Assembly: GCA_019426215.1 (NCBI GenBank)
Contig: CM033404.1
Coordinates: 26,474,843 to 26,538,842 of the forward strand
DNA from: Buddleja alternifolia
Taxonomy: Eukaryota; Streptophyta; Magnoliopsida; Lamiales; Scrophulariaceae
Length of the DNA: 64,000 nucleotides
Direction: 5' to 3'
The notes below the pieces were generated by a model. It was not told the origin of the DNA, did no database searches, and saw nothing but the letters and a program-made list of their open reading frames with translations. The position numbers were made by a program, and so were the translations under genes. Shown here piece after piece: positions 44,470-56,172 of this stretch. Position 1 is the first letter of the stretch. Each line of letters starts with the position of its first letter.

Positions 44470-45610
44470 CATCGAGGCAATCTTCTTCTCAAGTGTAGAA
44501 CCTCCTCAAGTTGTGCACATTCCATGCCTTAGATAGCTTTTGGCCGTCCACATTCTCCAACGTATATGCACCCCCACTTAGCACTTGTATCGCCTAGTAA
44601 GGGCCTTCCCATTTGGGTCCCAACTTTTCCACTGGCTTCAGGAAGTCAGCTCGCTTGAGGACTAGATCCCCCACTTGAAATCCTCTAGCCACCACCTTTC
44701 GGTTGTAAGTTTTTGTTATTCTTTGTTTATACTTGGCTACCTGTAAGTAGGCCATGTTCCTAGCTTCTTCAATGACATCAAGGTTTTCTCTCATCAACTC
44801 TTCATTCTTCTCAGCATCAAAATACTTCACCCTATGGGACGTCATGTGGACTTCAGAGGGTATAACAGCCTCAGCTCCGTATACCAGGCTGAAGGGTGTC
44901 TCTCCAGTAGCACTGTGGGGAGTGGTTTGGTATGACCACAATACACTCAGCAGCTTATCCACCCATGTACTTCAGCCTTTTTGTAGCCTTGTTTTCAATC
45001 CTTGCACGATGATCCGGTTAATCACCTCTACCTGTCCATTGCACTTTGGGTGACCCACAGTGGTGAACAATTGCTTTATGCTCATCTCCATGCACTAATC
45101 TTATATCTTGGCACCTTGAAATTGCCTCCCATTGTCAGATATTATCTCGCGTGGTACTCTAAACCTAAAAAGTATGAACTTTTTTAGGAATTTTATCACC
45201 TTACTCTCCGTGATCTTGGATAATGGTTCCGCCTTGATCAATTAGCTAAAGTAGTCTACTGCCACCAGCAGGAACTTCTTCTGTCCCACCGTAGTGGGGA
45301 AGGGTCCCACTATGTCCATCCCCCATATAGCGAATGGGTAGGGTGAGATCATGGCTCCCATAACTCAAACTGGCTGGTGATACAGTGTCGCATGCACTTG
45401 CCATTGCTCACACCTTCTCACCAGGTTCCTCGCGTCTTCCTTCATGGTAGGCCAGTAGTATCCCGCTCGGAGGGCCTTCCCCCTTATGGTATATACACCA
45501 GCATGGCTACCACAAAGGCCTTCATGGATATCAAGTAGAACCATCAGTCCTTCCTTTTTCGAGAGGCACCTCAGAAATGGATGAGTAAAGAATCTCTTGT
45601 ACATGGTTCT
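44470..45610 (-). pseudogene. Tat-like gypsy integrase, decayed
   Basis: Minus-strand frames give DIHEGLCGSHAG and GYYWPTMKEDARNLVRRCEQW (zinc region, second Cys decayed), WGMDIVGPFPTTVGQKKFLLV (first Asp), REIISDNGRQF (second Asp), GQVEVINRIIVQGLK (Glu) and the C-terminus LLSVLWSYQTTPHSATGETPFSLVYGAEAV with KLGPKWEGPY. Several stops and frame changes between 44962 and 45365. Confidence 0.85.
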
Positions 45611-45625
45611 CTCGATTATGGTAAA

Positions 45626-46247
45626 TTGAAGGGCTTGTCGCTACACCCTCAAGGTAGAAATACCTAAACCCAAACAAGATAAGATAGGGCTTAAAACTAT
45701 TGATTGCATTTTCATTGGTTATGCACTTAATAGTAGCGCCTATCGATTTCTGGTACATAAATCTGAAATTTCTGAGATTCGAGAAAGTACTATCATGGAA
45801 TCTAGAAATGCTTCGTTCTTTGAGGATATCTTTCCAAATAAGGAAAGAACCGAAGAGGTCCTCTTAAAAAAACATATGAAGCGTCTTCGAGTAGTTCTAA
45901 TCTCGGGGATGAAGAACCGCGGCGTAGCAAAAGGGCAAAAGTTCCTAAATCGTTTGGTCCCGACTTTGTATCTTATACATTAGAAGGTGAGCCAAGGACG
46001 ATTAAGGAGGTGATGTCCAGTCCAGATGCTCAGCTCTGGAAAGAGGCTATCAAAAGTGAAATTGAGTCTATTATGAACAACCATACTTTGGAGTTGGTTG
46101 ATCTTCCAAAGGGAAGTAAGCCTTTATGAAAAAGAAAGTATAAGACTGATGGATCTATTGATAAGTATAAGGCCCGTCTGGTGGTCAAAGCATACCGAAA
46201 AACGGCGGTCTTGATTTCTTCGATACTTATCCTCCGGTAACGAGAAT
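45626..46247 (+). pseudogene. copia pol scrap: integrase C-terminus to start of RT
   Basis: Plus-strand frames show KTIDCIFIGYALNSSAYRFLV and ESRNASFFEDIFP (integrase C-terminus), RRSKRAKVPKSFGPDFVSY (linker), then LWKEAIKSEIESIMNNHTLEL and KARLVVKAY (RT N-terminus) and DTYPPVTRI at 46246. The copia LTR at 46248 interrupts it there. Contains a TGA near 46127 where Trp is expected and small frameshifts. A family different from the element that interrupts it. Confidence 0.8.
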
Positions 46248-48008
46248 TGTTAGGATTATGCCCTCAGATGCTATAGAGGATAGAATGATAGGGCATCTAT
46301 CTTGTAATTAACTTATTTCGATATTATTAATAAAGGCATGATTTAGTTTTCACTTAAATCTTATCTGCATCTATAAGTACTGTAAAATGTTTGTCCATGT
46401 TTTCAGTGCGATCCCTCTACTTCCTATGGGATAGGAAGAGTGGCACTAGAGAGATCGATATTGATTACTAAAAACAAGTTCGCAAGTAAAATGAAGTCTT
46501 TAATGGACAAATAAAAATTTAGAACACTTGTACAATCATATCTCTGACATGGGAGTGCCAGTCTAGTAACATGGGGTGGTAAGAGCTTAAGATTGTAAGC
46601 ACATCAGTGGAACTGATATGCTCGAACACGACTGGCATCGGTTCTTTCACATCGGTTTTCACTCTGTCATTGTCAGTGACAGATCTGATTATGCATAATA
46701 GGTATGAGTGAACCTTTGACCTGAAACATCATGCTGAAGATGCATTTGTGACGTCAAGTATTTCATTAGAATAGTTAGACCCAATTCACCCGTTGGTGGG
46801 GTCGACCTTGAAATGCGGCTTGATGGGCAAATGGTAGTCTTGGCTGGTATCTAAATGTGATTTGTTCTCTCATAAGTGAGTGAGAAAGTACCCTATGTGA
46901 TTATAGATAAATAGAGATCAAAGTTTTGGACAAAGCAAAAAGAGACGATTGTGCTAGGCACTAAATCGATCTCAATGATCTTGTATTATTATAATTAATA
47001 CATATGGTCAAGTCCAGTGAGTTTGACATAGTCATGACTCTCACTTGACTGGGATACACGAACAAAGGGTTTATACTTATACAGTATTTACGATTGAAAG
47101 GTTGTGGAAATGATCCAATCATTCGATTTCGTTTGGGCTACGAAGTGGGCCACGTGACTGGCTAGGTGTTACCCACTTCCTTTGGTTTCCTCTCATTGCC
47201 AAACGAAATGAACCTAAAGAGTCACGCTAAAGGATTGATAAAGCAAAATGAAAAAGAAGTTTCTATTTTTCTTCTAGGAGTTTTTAATTTATTGGATAAA
47301 TTAAATAATTAATTATTCATTAGATGTAATAATTAATTGTAAGGGTAAGATTAATTATTAATTAATTTCCTATGAATTAATTTATCTAATTAATTTATTT
47401 ATATATTGGATATAATAAATTATTAATTGAATAAGAAATAATTTAAACAAAACAATTTCTGGACTTAAAGAAGGCATCCAAATGGACGCCTGCTAGGTCT
47501 TAATGGGCGTCCAAGGTGATGCCCAATTTACTAGGGCTCTTTTGTTTTGTCTTCGTTCAATAAGTCATGAGGTATATAAGGACTCTTTGACCTAGAACAA
47601 GTGTAGGACTTTCAGAACTCTCCTAGAAAAAAAGAAGAAAAAATCCTCCTCCCTCTCTCTAATACTAGCCGTCGCCCCCTTAGAGAAATTTGTGGGGATT
47701 TTTCGTCAATCAATCCGTGAGTGATAATTTAGAGATAGCATAAGTTCGTTGTTCAGATCAAATTCAAGAAATTTGAAAAATTCAAGAATTGAAGATTTTA
47801 CGTGGACTGAAGAAATCAAGAATTCATCAATTCAAGTTTCAAGTGAAGAATAAGATTTTTCAACCACTTCGCTTCAAGGGGTAAGTATTTATTCGTTAAG
47901 CGGAATTGTCAATTCGAATATGCGATCATTGAAATCAAAATTTGGGTTTGTAAATTAAATTTTGAAATCCTTCCGCTGCGTTTATATGATTTTTCTCGAA
48001 ACCCAACA
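46248..48008 (+). repeat. 5' LTR of copia element (1761 bp)
   Basis: TGTTAGGATTATGCCC...CGAAACCCAACA. Matches 58322-59274 and, in part, 12598-14156 inverted. Contains the stem GAAGTGGG/CCCACTTC at 47142-47179 and AT-rich TTAATTAATT runs near 47290-47450. Confidence 0.92.
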
Positions 48009-48009
48009 A

Positions 48010-48022
48010 TGGTATTAGAGTC
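48010..48022 (+). other. primer-binding site, tRNA-Met type (variant)
   Basis: TGGTATTAGAGTC one base after the LTR end; a variant of the tRNA-Met complementary site TGGTATCAGAGC. Confidence 0.75.
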
Positions 48023-50113
48023 AATCTCTGATTCGCATATTTAATTGTGTTTATGTGATTTATGATATGCATAATATGTGTTTTTGAAGCATGTGATTAT
48101 GTGTTAATTAAATCTGCATTTTTATGGTTTTAAGCATGGATTTTGATTTTTTATATTTATTGTAAATCTGGGTATATTTGTGATTTTGTAAAAAATCAAG
48201 AAACGAGGAAAAATGAGCTCGAAGAGCCCCAAACTGGCTGTTGCGCCGGTGCCCACGCTATGCGCGCTGCGTGCAGCGTGTTGCTGCAGGCACAGCACAC
48301 GGCCAGGCCGTGTGGCCTGGCCTTTCGGCCATACAGCCACGACCCCCTGATTTGGGTCCAGGATCCGGGTCGGTAAATGGGCTATGTATTGGGTCGAAAT
48401 TGGAATTTGGGGTTAGGTAAATTTAATTATCCGGGTGGGTCAAAAGGATGATGACCTGGTATAATTTAATTAAGCCTAACAAAAAATTTAATCAATTTCA
48501 ACTTATTAATTAGTTTGGGCTTAATTTAATTAATTCCAAATGGGCCATTGGATAGGTGATTTGGATTTTAATTAAAACTAGCCCAATAGAAATTAATAAA
48601 GTGTGCATGTTTTTCCTAGTTAATTAATTTGAACCCAAATGAATTAAATCCAAGTAGACCAAAAGGATGGTAACTAGGGCTTGATGAAATCGAGCCCAAT
48701 AAGATTAATTGGAATAAAATATTTAATTAGAGTAATTAATTATTTTTCTTGGAGGTTAATAATTAATTTATGAATTAAATATTATTAATTTTTCCTCAAC
48801 TTGGAAATTACTTGAAAATTTGAATATAGAATATATATTATTTTTCTTGGATGATTAATAATTAATTCTTTAATCAAATAAAAGTTTTTCCATTTAATGA
48901 TTGCTTTAAATCATAATAAAATAAAATTCCATATTTTATGTATTCATTTAGTTGGACTAATATTATTTTAATTAAAGGTAGATATACTTAATTTATAATT
49001 TCGTATATCTAAGTCATCTAGTAGGACTAGAATGATTTTAATTGAAATAAATAATATATAAAATTTGGGAATTAATAAACGACTTTTTAGTTGGACTAAA
49101 ATTTTAAATATCAACATAAGTGTTTTAATATTGCGAGCATGTATTAAATGTTGAAAGCATATATTAATTGATGTGAGCATGTATTTTGTGATGGAAACAC
49201 CGATCATGGACTTAGGCTATGTTCGATTTACTTTTCTTTTCTTGGGTTGTTGTAGTAAAATAATTTAGAATTATTTAAGCCCGTAAAGTTTTGTTTTTCT
49301 GCTTTACCTTTACATGCGATGGCCTAATGGCTCGGGCCTTTTAGAAAAGTCCATGATCGAGTGTAAATGAATTTATTTATTTATTTAATTCCATGATTAA
49401 TATTGATAGACATATTTATTAGTAGTATAATTTATGCATGTTCAATATGTGATAGTTGTGCTATATAAATTGACTAATGTGCAAAGTGAGACCAAACGTT
49501 TAACAATTTAAATTCTTTCAAATAAATAATACCGAGTTATAAAAGGATGTGTGACATACTCGCCCTCCACTAAGCTTTCTAAAATTAAAATTACTATAAA
49601 TGTGTAATGCTTCCCAGTTATGGGGGTTTTGCATTTAGCAATAATTTAAAATTTTATTAAGTTCATGGAATGCCTTAATCGAAACATATTTCACCCCAGA
49701 AACCTGTTCGGTTGCAAGGTGAAATTCAAATGTCAGATTATAGGAGTAAGTGGGAATGAACTCGGTTAGTTCACGAGCTTAGAAATCGGTTAGGTTGCGG
49801 TTTGGTGAACTATGGGGAAAGGTATTGAAATATTTATTGGATAAATTGATGTTAGACATCACTTCAATTAATTTAATGGGCCAAAAATCGGTTAAGTTGC
49901 AACCCATGTAATTAATTGAGGACCTCAATACCCACTGTGGAATCAATGCCAATGAAGAATCCCGATTTTCACATGGGAGTGTGGGATTCGAAAAATGTAG
50001 TGGGAGCCAAAATAAATTTTAAGTCCTTAATTTTTCTTTGTTAAGTCAAATACAAGTAATCTAATTTAATCTAGTTTATTTCTGCAGTTATTTTCTCGTT
50101 TATCTCTCTCAAA
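48023..50113 (+). other. long untranslated leader of copia element
   Basis: No protein-like frame. It is AT-rich except for a GC-rich island at 48225-48375 with two overlapping hairpins, and two short direct repeats of the CGGTTAGGTTGC/CGGTTAAGTTGC type near 49780-49900. Confidence 0.6.
48296..48322 (+). other. overlapping GC-rich hairpins in leader
   Basis: 48301-48309 pairs perfectly with 48314-48322 (GGCCAGGCC/GGCCTGGCC, GTGT loop). 48296-48304 pairs with 48306-48314 (CACACGGCC/GGCCGTGTG). The two share bases and cannot form together. Confidence 0.6.
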
Positions 50114-50885
50114 ATGACAAACCCACTTATGAAATTACTCGAAAGAAATGTTCTGATTGGACCCAACTACATGGAATGGCTCACGATCTTAAGGAATGTC
50201 CTAAGTGAAGAGTCGATCGAGTATGTGTTGGAGATTGATCGTCCTCTTATTCCTGAGAGGATATATCCTAAACTCTATGTGCAGTGAACTGCAAAGTTCT
50301 CATGATGCAATGAGCAATGCTAGGGACATAATTCTTCACTTGGAAGAAATGTTTGAAGAGCGCAGTAGGACCGTAAGATATTTCATATCGAAAGATCTCT
50401 TCAGAGCGAGGATGAGAGAGGATGAGGATGTGGGAGACCATGGTCTCAAGATGATGACCCTAATGGAAAGGTTAAAATCAATGAACTTCTATATGGATCT
50501 TCATCTTCAAATTGATCTCATCCTACAGTCGCTCCCAGGCTCCTTCTACTACTTCGTGATGAATTTCAATTTCAATGATATTGATTGGTCATTAGCTGGG
50601 TTACCAAAGATACTTGAAATTGAACAAGCTCGTATGAGGACGAAGGAAAGGAGGGATTCTCCTATCTATTTCACAAATGATTCATTGGATGATCAAAGAA
50701 ATAAAAAAAGGCGAAAGCAAGAAGGAATATCTACAAGAACTCAAAAGAAATTAGAACATGATCGTAAAAGCAAAAGACCTAAGAAGATGGACAGATGTCT
50801 CGAATGCGGTGAGCTTGGCCACTGGAAGAGCAACTGTCCTAAATTAGGCAAAGGCGCAAAAGGTATGGAACTATTTATTTTTTAA
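50114..50885 (+). pseudogene. copia gag with CCHC knuckle
   Basis: ATG at 50114 starts MTNPLMKLLERNVLIGPNY, the standard gag N-terminus with the GPNY-W motif. The frame meets a TGA near 50285 and continues in the other frame through DLFRARMREDED and LMERLKSMNFY to a zinc knuckle CLECGELGHWKSNCP near 50795-50840. A frameshift near 50260-50290 separates the two halves. Stop at 50883-50885. Confidence 0.85.
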
Positions 50886-50899
50886 ACTAATTGTTCTAT

Positions 50900-53564
50900 G
50901 ACCGTTTTTTCTACTTCATGGATTCTGGACTCAGGGGCTAGTGCCCATGTGTGTTGTTTGGAACAGGATCTACAGAGAAGTAGAAATCTAGGCTGAGAAG
51001 AAGTGATGATCAAAGTAGGCAGCGGGGAAAGCGTCGCAGCTACTAGGATTAGATTTACTTCTTTATATTTGAATTCTGGACATTTATTGTTTTTAGATAA
51101 TGTTTTAGTTTTGCCCAAGGAGCTTAAGAACATTGTTTATATTCCTATCTTAGTTATGATTGGATATACATTTCGTTTTTCTAAATTAAATTGCGACATT
51201 TATTATAGAAATAAATTAGTTGGCAATGCTTTTTTAGTTAATGGTTTATATTATTTAAATGTCCGTAATTCATCTGATGTGAATGTTGTAACTAATAAAC
51301 GTGGATGGCAAGAAGCTAACTTAAAACTCAAGTGGCATCTAAGACTAGGCCAAGCCGGAGAGCACAAGATCCACAAAATGGAAAAAAAATGGGTTTTTAA
51401 GCTCACTAAGGTCGGATCCCTATCCAACATGTGAATCATGTCTCTTAGGCAAGATGGCTAGATCACCCTTCACCGGGACTTTTGAAAGAGCCACTCAAGT
51501 CTAAAGATTAGTGCACACCGACCTTTGCGGACCATTTGGAGAAATGGCTCGTGGGGGTTTCTACTACTTCATCACTTTCACTGACGATCATTCAAGATAT
51601 GGTCTAGTGTATCTGATGAAGCAAAAGTCTGAATCCTTTGAAAGGTTTAAAGAATTCTAAGCTTTGGTAGAAAATCAAACTGGGCAGAATATAAAAAACT
51701 CTGCGATCGGATCGTGGAGGAGAATATATGAGTGCCGAGTTTGATGAATTCCTTAGAGAAAAAGGAATAATGTTACAACTAACACCACCAGCAACCCCTC
51801 AACTAAATGGAGTAGCCGAGCGAAGGAACCGAACTCTGTTAGACATGGTTCGTTCCATGCTTAGTTACACTGATTTACCCATTTCGTTGTGGAGACACGC
51901 GCTCCTTACTGCTGCTTATATATCGAACAGATGTCCCTCCAAATCTGTTCCTAAAACTCCGCATGAGATGTGGAATAATAGGAAACCAAGTCTTAATCAT
52001 ATTAAGATTTGGGGATGTCCTGCTTATGTCAAGAAGACTAAAATGGAGAAATTGGAAACAAGATCCCTCATAGGACATTTCATTGGTTATCCTGAAGATT
52101 CCATGGGATTCTTCTTTTACCTACATGATGATCAGAGAATCATTGTGGCCCTACAAGCCCACTTCCGAGAAGATAAATTCATCTTGGAAATGGGCAAAGG
52201 TAGAAAGATTGTTCTAAAAGAACAAAATGAAACTCCCTCTGACACATTTGTCCAAAAACCAAGGCCTAACCCAATAGTAGCACAACCACCACGTGGATCT
52301 AGTAGAATACCACATGAACCTGAGAGGTATGGGTATCTACTGCAGGGGGAGCCTCAACTCCACATTGTAGTACAAGAGGGTCATAAAGATGATCCTTGTA
52401 CCTATGATCAAGCGATGGTGCATGTTGACGCTTCAAGATGGCGAGAAGCGATGGAAACAGAGATGGACTCTATGAAATCGAACCAAGTCTGGACTTTGGT
52501 AGATCGTCATGAAGGTATCAAACCTATAGGATGTAAGTGGATCTGCAAAAGAAAGATAGGTAGAGATGGCAAGGTTGACACCTTTAAAGCCAGGCTTGTA
52601 GCGAAAGGGTATAGTCAAAGAGAAAGAATTGACTATCAAGAAACCTTTTCGACCGTGGCCATGATTAAGTCCATCCGAATACTGTTGTTCATAGCTGCAT
52701 ACTTAGATTATGAGATATGGCAGATGGATGTCAAAACGGCTTTCCTAAATGGATTCCTCGAAGAGGATATCTATATGGAACAACCAAAGGGTTTTGTATT
52801 CAAGACCAATATCCATAAAGTATGTAAACTTGAGAGGTCCATATACGGTCTCAAGCAAGCTTCTAGAAGCTGGAGTCTCCGTTTTGATGAAGTAGTAAAG
52901 GGATATGGCTTCATCAAGAAGGAAGATGAACCTTATGTCTACAAGAAGACTAGTGGGAGCAAAATCTCGTTCTTAGTACTATATGTGGATGACATTCTAC
53001 TTATAGGAAATGATATGGGAATGCTCACCACAATCAAAAAATGGCTTTCGAGTATGTTTTCCATGAAAGACTTGGGAGAAGCAACTTACATTCTAGGAGT
53101 TCGTATCTATAGAGATAGAACGAATAGAATGATAGTCTCTCCCAAGACCTTTACTTAGAAAAGGTCCTAAAGAGGTTTAGGATGGATAATTCTAAGAAAG
53201 GGTTTCTTCCCATGAGGCATGGAGTACACTTGTCCAAATCTATGTATCCTCAAAGTGAGGAAGATAGAGAGGAGATGAGTAATGTATCCTATGCTTCTAC
53301 AGTTGCTAGCCTGAAGTATGCAATGTTGTGTACGAGACCTGACATTGCCTATTTCTATAAGCGTGGTGAGTCGATTTCAGGCAAATCCGGGAAAGGAACA
53401 TTGGATAGTTGTGAAGAATATCCTACTGTATCTCAAAAGAACTATGGATATGATTCTCATCTATGGAAGTGGAGACCTGAAGATGGAAGGTTACACTAAC
53501 TCGGATTTCCAGTCTGATGTCGATGACCGTAAATCCACTTCAGAGTTTGTTTTCACACTTAATG
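50900..53564 (+). pseudogene. copia pol: protease, integrase, reverse transcriptase, start of RNase H
   Basis: Protease WILDSGASAHVC near 50925 (frame broken after it), GAG-pre-integrase and integrase with VHTDLCGPF (near 51510), DRGGEY (near 51710) and GVAERRNRTLLDM (near 51815). The long frame 51728-53158 carries the integrase C-terminus and RT with WQMDVKTAFLNGFLEEDIY, SIYGLKQASRSW and LYVDDILLIGND (catalytic Asp pair). A frameshift near 53150 leads to YAMLCTRPDIAY and RNase H start SDFQSDVDDRKSTS, cut at 53564 by the CACTA element. RT frame itself is intact. Confidence 0.9.
53562..53564. other. target-site duplication of CACTA element, left copy (ATG)
   Basis: ATG here and at 57931-57933. 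Joining across the element gives the unbroken RNase H reading TLN-GGAV. Confidence 0.85.
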
Positions 53565-54630
53565 AACTACAAGAAAATGTGTTTCTTATGACAAAAGATA
53601 TGGTAACGAAGTCATTATTTGTCACAAGAACTCACTTTTTCGTAACAAAGTACAATAATTGTTACCAAAAAGTTATTTTTTCATAACAAACGTGTTCTTT
53701 CGTTACAAAAAGTAAACTTTTGTCACAAAAGAATTAATTTTTAGTAACAGAAAAATGAAATCGTTACAAAAGGTAAAAAGCTTATTCCGATTAAAATATT
53801 TCGTAACAACCTGTTCATCTTCTCGTAACAAATTTTGATATTGTTACTTTAAGTTTATTTGTAACAACTTTAGTTCCTTACAGAAACTTTAGATTATTTG
53901 AGCACTTAATTTAGACTTTTGGCGGTAAAATGGGTGCCCAAATTTTCTATTTTCTAGTCTTTTCCCTTTATTTGTCTATATAATAACTCTTGGTGTATAG
54001 GTGTCGCTTGCCTAGTTAGTTAAATATGAGACGTCAAAGTTTTGGTATTTAATACGTACGAGTAACTTATAAATTTTTATTGAAAGTTATGGTCAAATAA
54101 TCGACTAACAAATACGAAAAAACGAGAATCAAAGGAATTAGTACTTGTACGAGTAAAATATAAATAAAAATAAATTATTCGGGAGTAAAATATGACTAAT
54201 TTTTAAATTATTTTGTAAGATATACAACTGGTACGTACTTTTATATTATGAAGGGAAGTTTCCCGCCAAATAATTAGTTGCAGTATTCCTAGATGATTAT
54301 TACATAAATTTCATTATTGACATTGATCATTGATTAATTTTCATTGTTATAGCTAATTATTCATTTTAAATTAGGATTAAAGTAGTGCTGGATTTTATAC
54401 ACACACACACACATACACATATATATATAACAAATAAAAAGTATATTATATGTTATTGAAGTAATATTCCTCATACATGGGTACCTAGGCCCTAAACCTT
54501 ATGCTCAAAACCCTAAACCCCAAACTCGTAATGCATGATAGATCAATAGTTATTGGAACTTTCTACATATTAAAAGATATTTAACATTTTTAATTGAATT
54601 AATTTTTGAATCTTTTGGTTTGGATGACAT

Positions 54631-54666
<36 letters not shown>

Positions 54667-54904
54667 CTATTAGACTTTATTTTGATACAGATTATCCAAT
54701 AACTTATAATGTACGTATGACATATATTTTGTCTCAACCTTTTAAATTTGAGATGAGTTTATAGACGAAAATGCCAATTAATTTAAATTTCATCTCGGAG
54801 ATGGAATATAAAATTAATTTTTATCTTAATTTTGAATAAAAATAATAAATGAAAAGAAATTTGGATAAATAGTCATCTTAATTAGATCAAATTAACCCAT
54901 GATT

Positions 54905-55030
54905 ATATATTTTAATAAAAAAATAACTTTATGCCTTTGAAGAGACTCGAACCTGGGAACACCCACACAAGTATGAGGTTGAAATCCACTACAACAGGGC
55001 ACTCTTTTGGTAATAGTTGGGCCCAAAATA
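54905..55030 (-). mobile_element. tRNA-related SINE-like sequence
   Basis: On the minus strand a box-A-like TGTTGTAGTGG (54996-54986) and a box-B-like GGTTCGAGTCT (54953-54943) are about 32 bases apart, the spacing of an internal pol III promoter. An AT-rich tail follows. It is not a functional tRNA: no cloverleaf could be drawn. Confidence 0.4.
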
Positions 55031-55119
55031 TCAAATAACTATTTGGTCCATTGTCAAGGCCAAAAGGATATATCATTTGGGACTTAAAAAAATTATCATA
55101 CAAATCTATAACCTAACTC

Positions 55120-55241
55120 TTCCATGCCCGCCACAGCTGCTGCGCAGCTCCGCCTCCAAGCCGGAATCCATTGCGTATGCCGCCATCTCTTTCAGATCCG
55201 GTCGCCGCCTCCTCTTCCTCAAGTTCTCTTACGTTTTGTAA
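55120..55241 (+). pseudogene. exon-like GC-rich island captured in the CACTA element
   Basis: A GC-rich stretch in AT-rich DNA, with an open frame containing SKPESIAYAAISFRSGRR, followed by GTAAGG, which could be a splice donor. It resembles a host-gene first exon, but I do not recognise the gene and the frame is uncertain. Confidence 0.35.
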
Positions 55242-56104
55242 GGTATATTTCCCCAAAAATAAGGGTTTATTACTGAAAATGGGGGGTTGGATTAGCTTTT
55301 TTTTAAAAAAAATTAAATAGATTTTCTCAGCATAAGATTTACTTCTGAACATGTAAATGTTGCTATCCCACATGGTTCTATTATGCTAATTTCTTGCTTT
55401 AACAACATCCCCCAATTTAACCACTATGAATTATGCTACTTTTTTTATAAAGTTTTTGTTTATGGGTTTTTGGGAGCTTTTAGGGTGGGTTTTGGTGTTT
55501 TAGAATAACTTCCTTTATTGTCAAGTTGTTAAATGATATAGATATATTATCTTAACTGAGCCAAAATTAACCTCCTTGTGTTGGATGTGGATACAATTGC
55601 TCCCTTATAGCTAAAATAGCAATAAATTTTGGGCATATACTAGATTTGAAGAGCATAATTGCCCACGATTAGTGGCAGGCTTTTAGGTGAAAAGAGAATA
55701 ATAGAGATTGTTAGATTTTCTACCAAAAATATTGATTTAACTTCCCAATTTTTGAACACTTACTTGAGATGAATGAAATTGAAGAAGTATTTGCAATGCT
55801 AATTTATTATATTGACCGCGTTGCATATAATCAAATACAATATGTTGGTTATGTTATTGAAGCTACAATTAAAAAAAATGTCGATACACTATTTATGTTA
55901 TTAGTATTAAATTATTCTTATCTCCAATTAGTATTATTTAAACTTACATGAAAATTATGAATTTGTCATCTAATTAATCATATTGACATTGATCATTACC
56001 ACTTGTAAGAATGCATATTTTATGAATTACTACAAGTAATATTAATTTGCACATAACTTAATTGCTAGATGTTTATGTTTACTTGTTGATGAATAAGCAT
56101 TAGG

Positions 56105-56172
56105 TTCCATCAATAGAAGAGGTCGCATATCAAGCACCGACAAGTCAACAGAGAAAGCTATTGCTGATAATG
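56105..56172 (+). pseudogene. second exon-like island in the CACTA element
   Basis: A 68-bp segment bounded by CATTAG on the left and GTAAGT on the right. Reads GSINRRGRISSTDKSTEKAI in one frame. It could be the next exon of the same captured gene, with the intervening 860 bp as intron. Confidence 0.35.

Larger units (their letters stand above)
39915..45625 (-). mobile_element. Tat-like Ty3/gypsy remnant: integrase, minisatellite, antisense ORF
   Basis: In minus orientation: decayed integrase (45610-44470), minisatellite (44290-43455) and an extra ORF in antisense (plus strand, 40755-43201). Extra ORFs, some antisense, and variable tandem repeats after pol are known in Tat-lineage elements. 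The 3' LTR boundary was not found; 39915-40750 includes a GAAAAACCCAATGG-type motif (about 40157) and a purine tract (minus, about 40299-40318). The pol upstream part is missing at 45625. Confidence 0.65.

Noticed and set aside
54630..54665. (AT)n runs as possible replication origins
   Set aside because: Ordinary microsatellites within transposon DNA; nothing supports origin function.
54943..54996. Genuine tRNA gene
   Set aside because: Only box-A- and box-B-like words are present; no cloverleaf arms pair.
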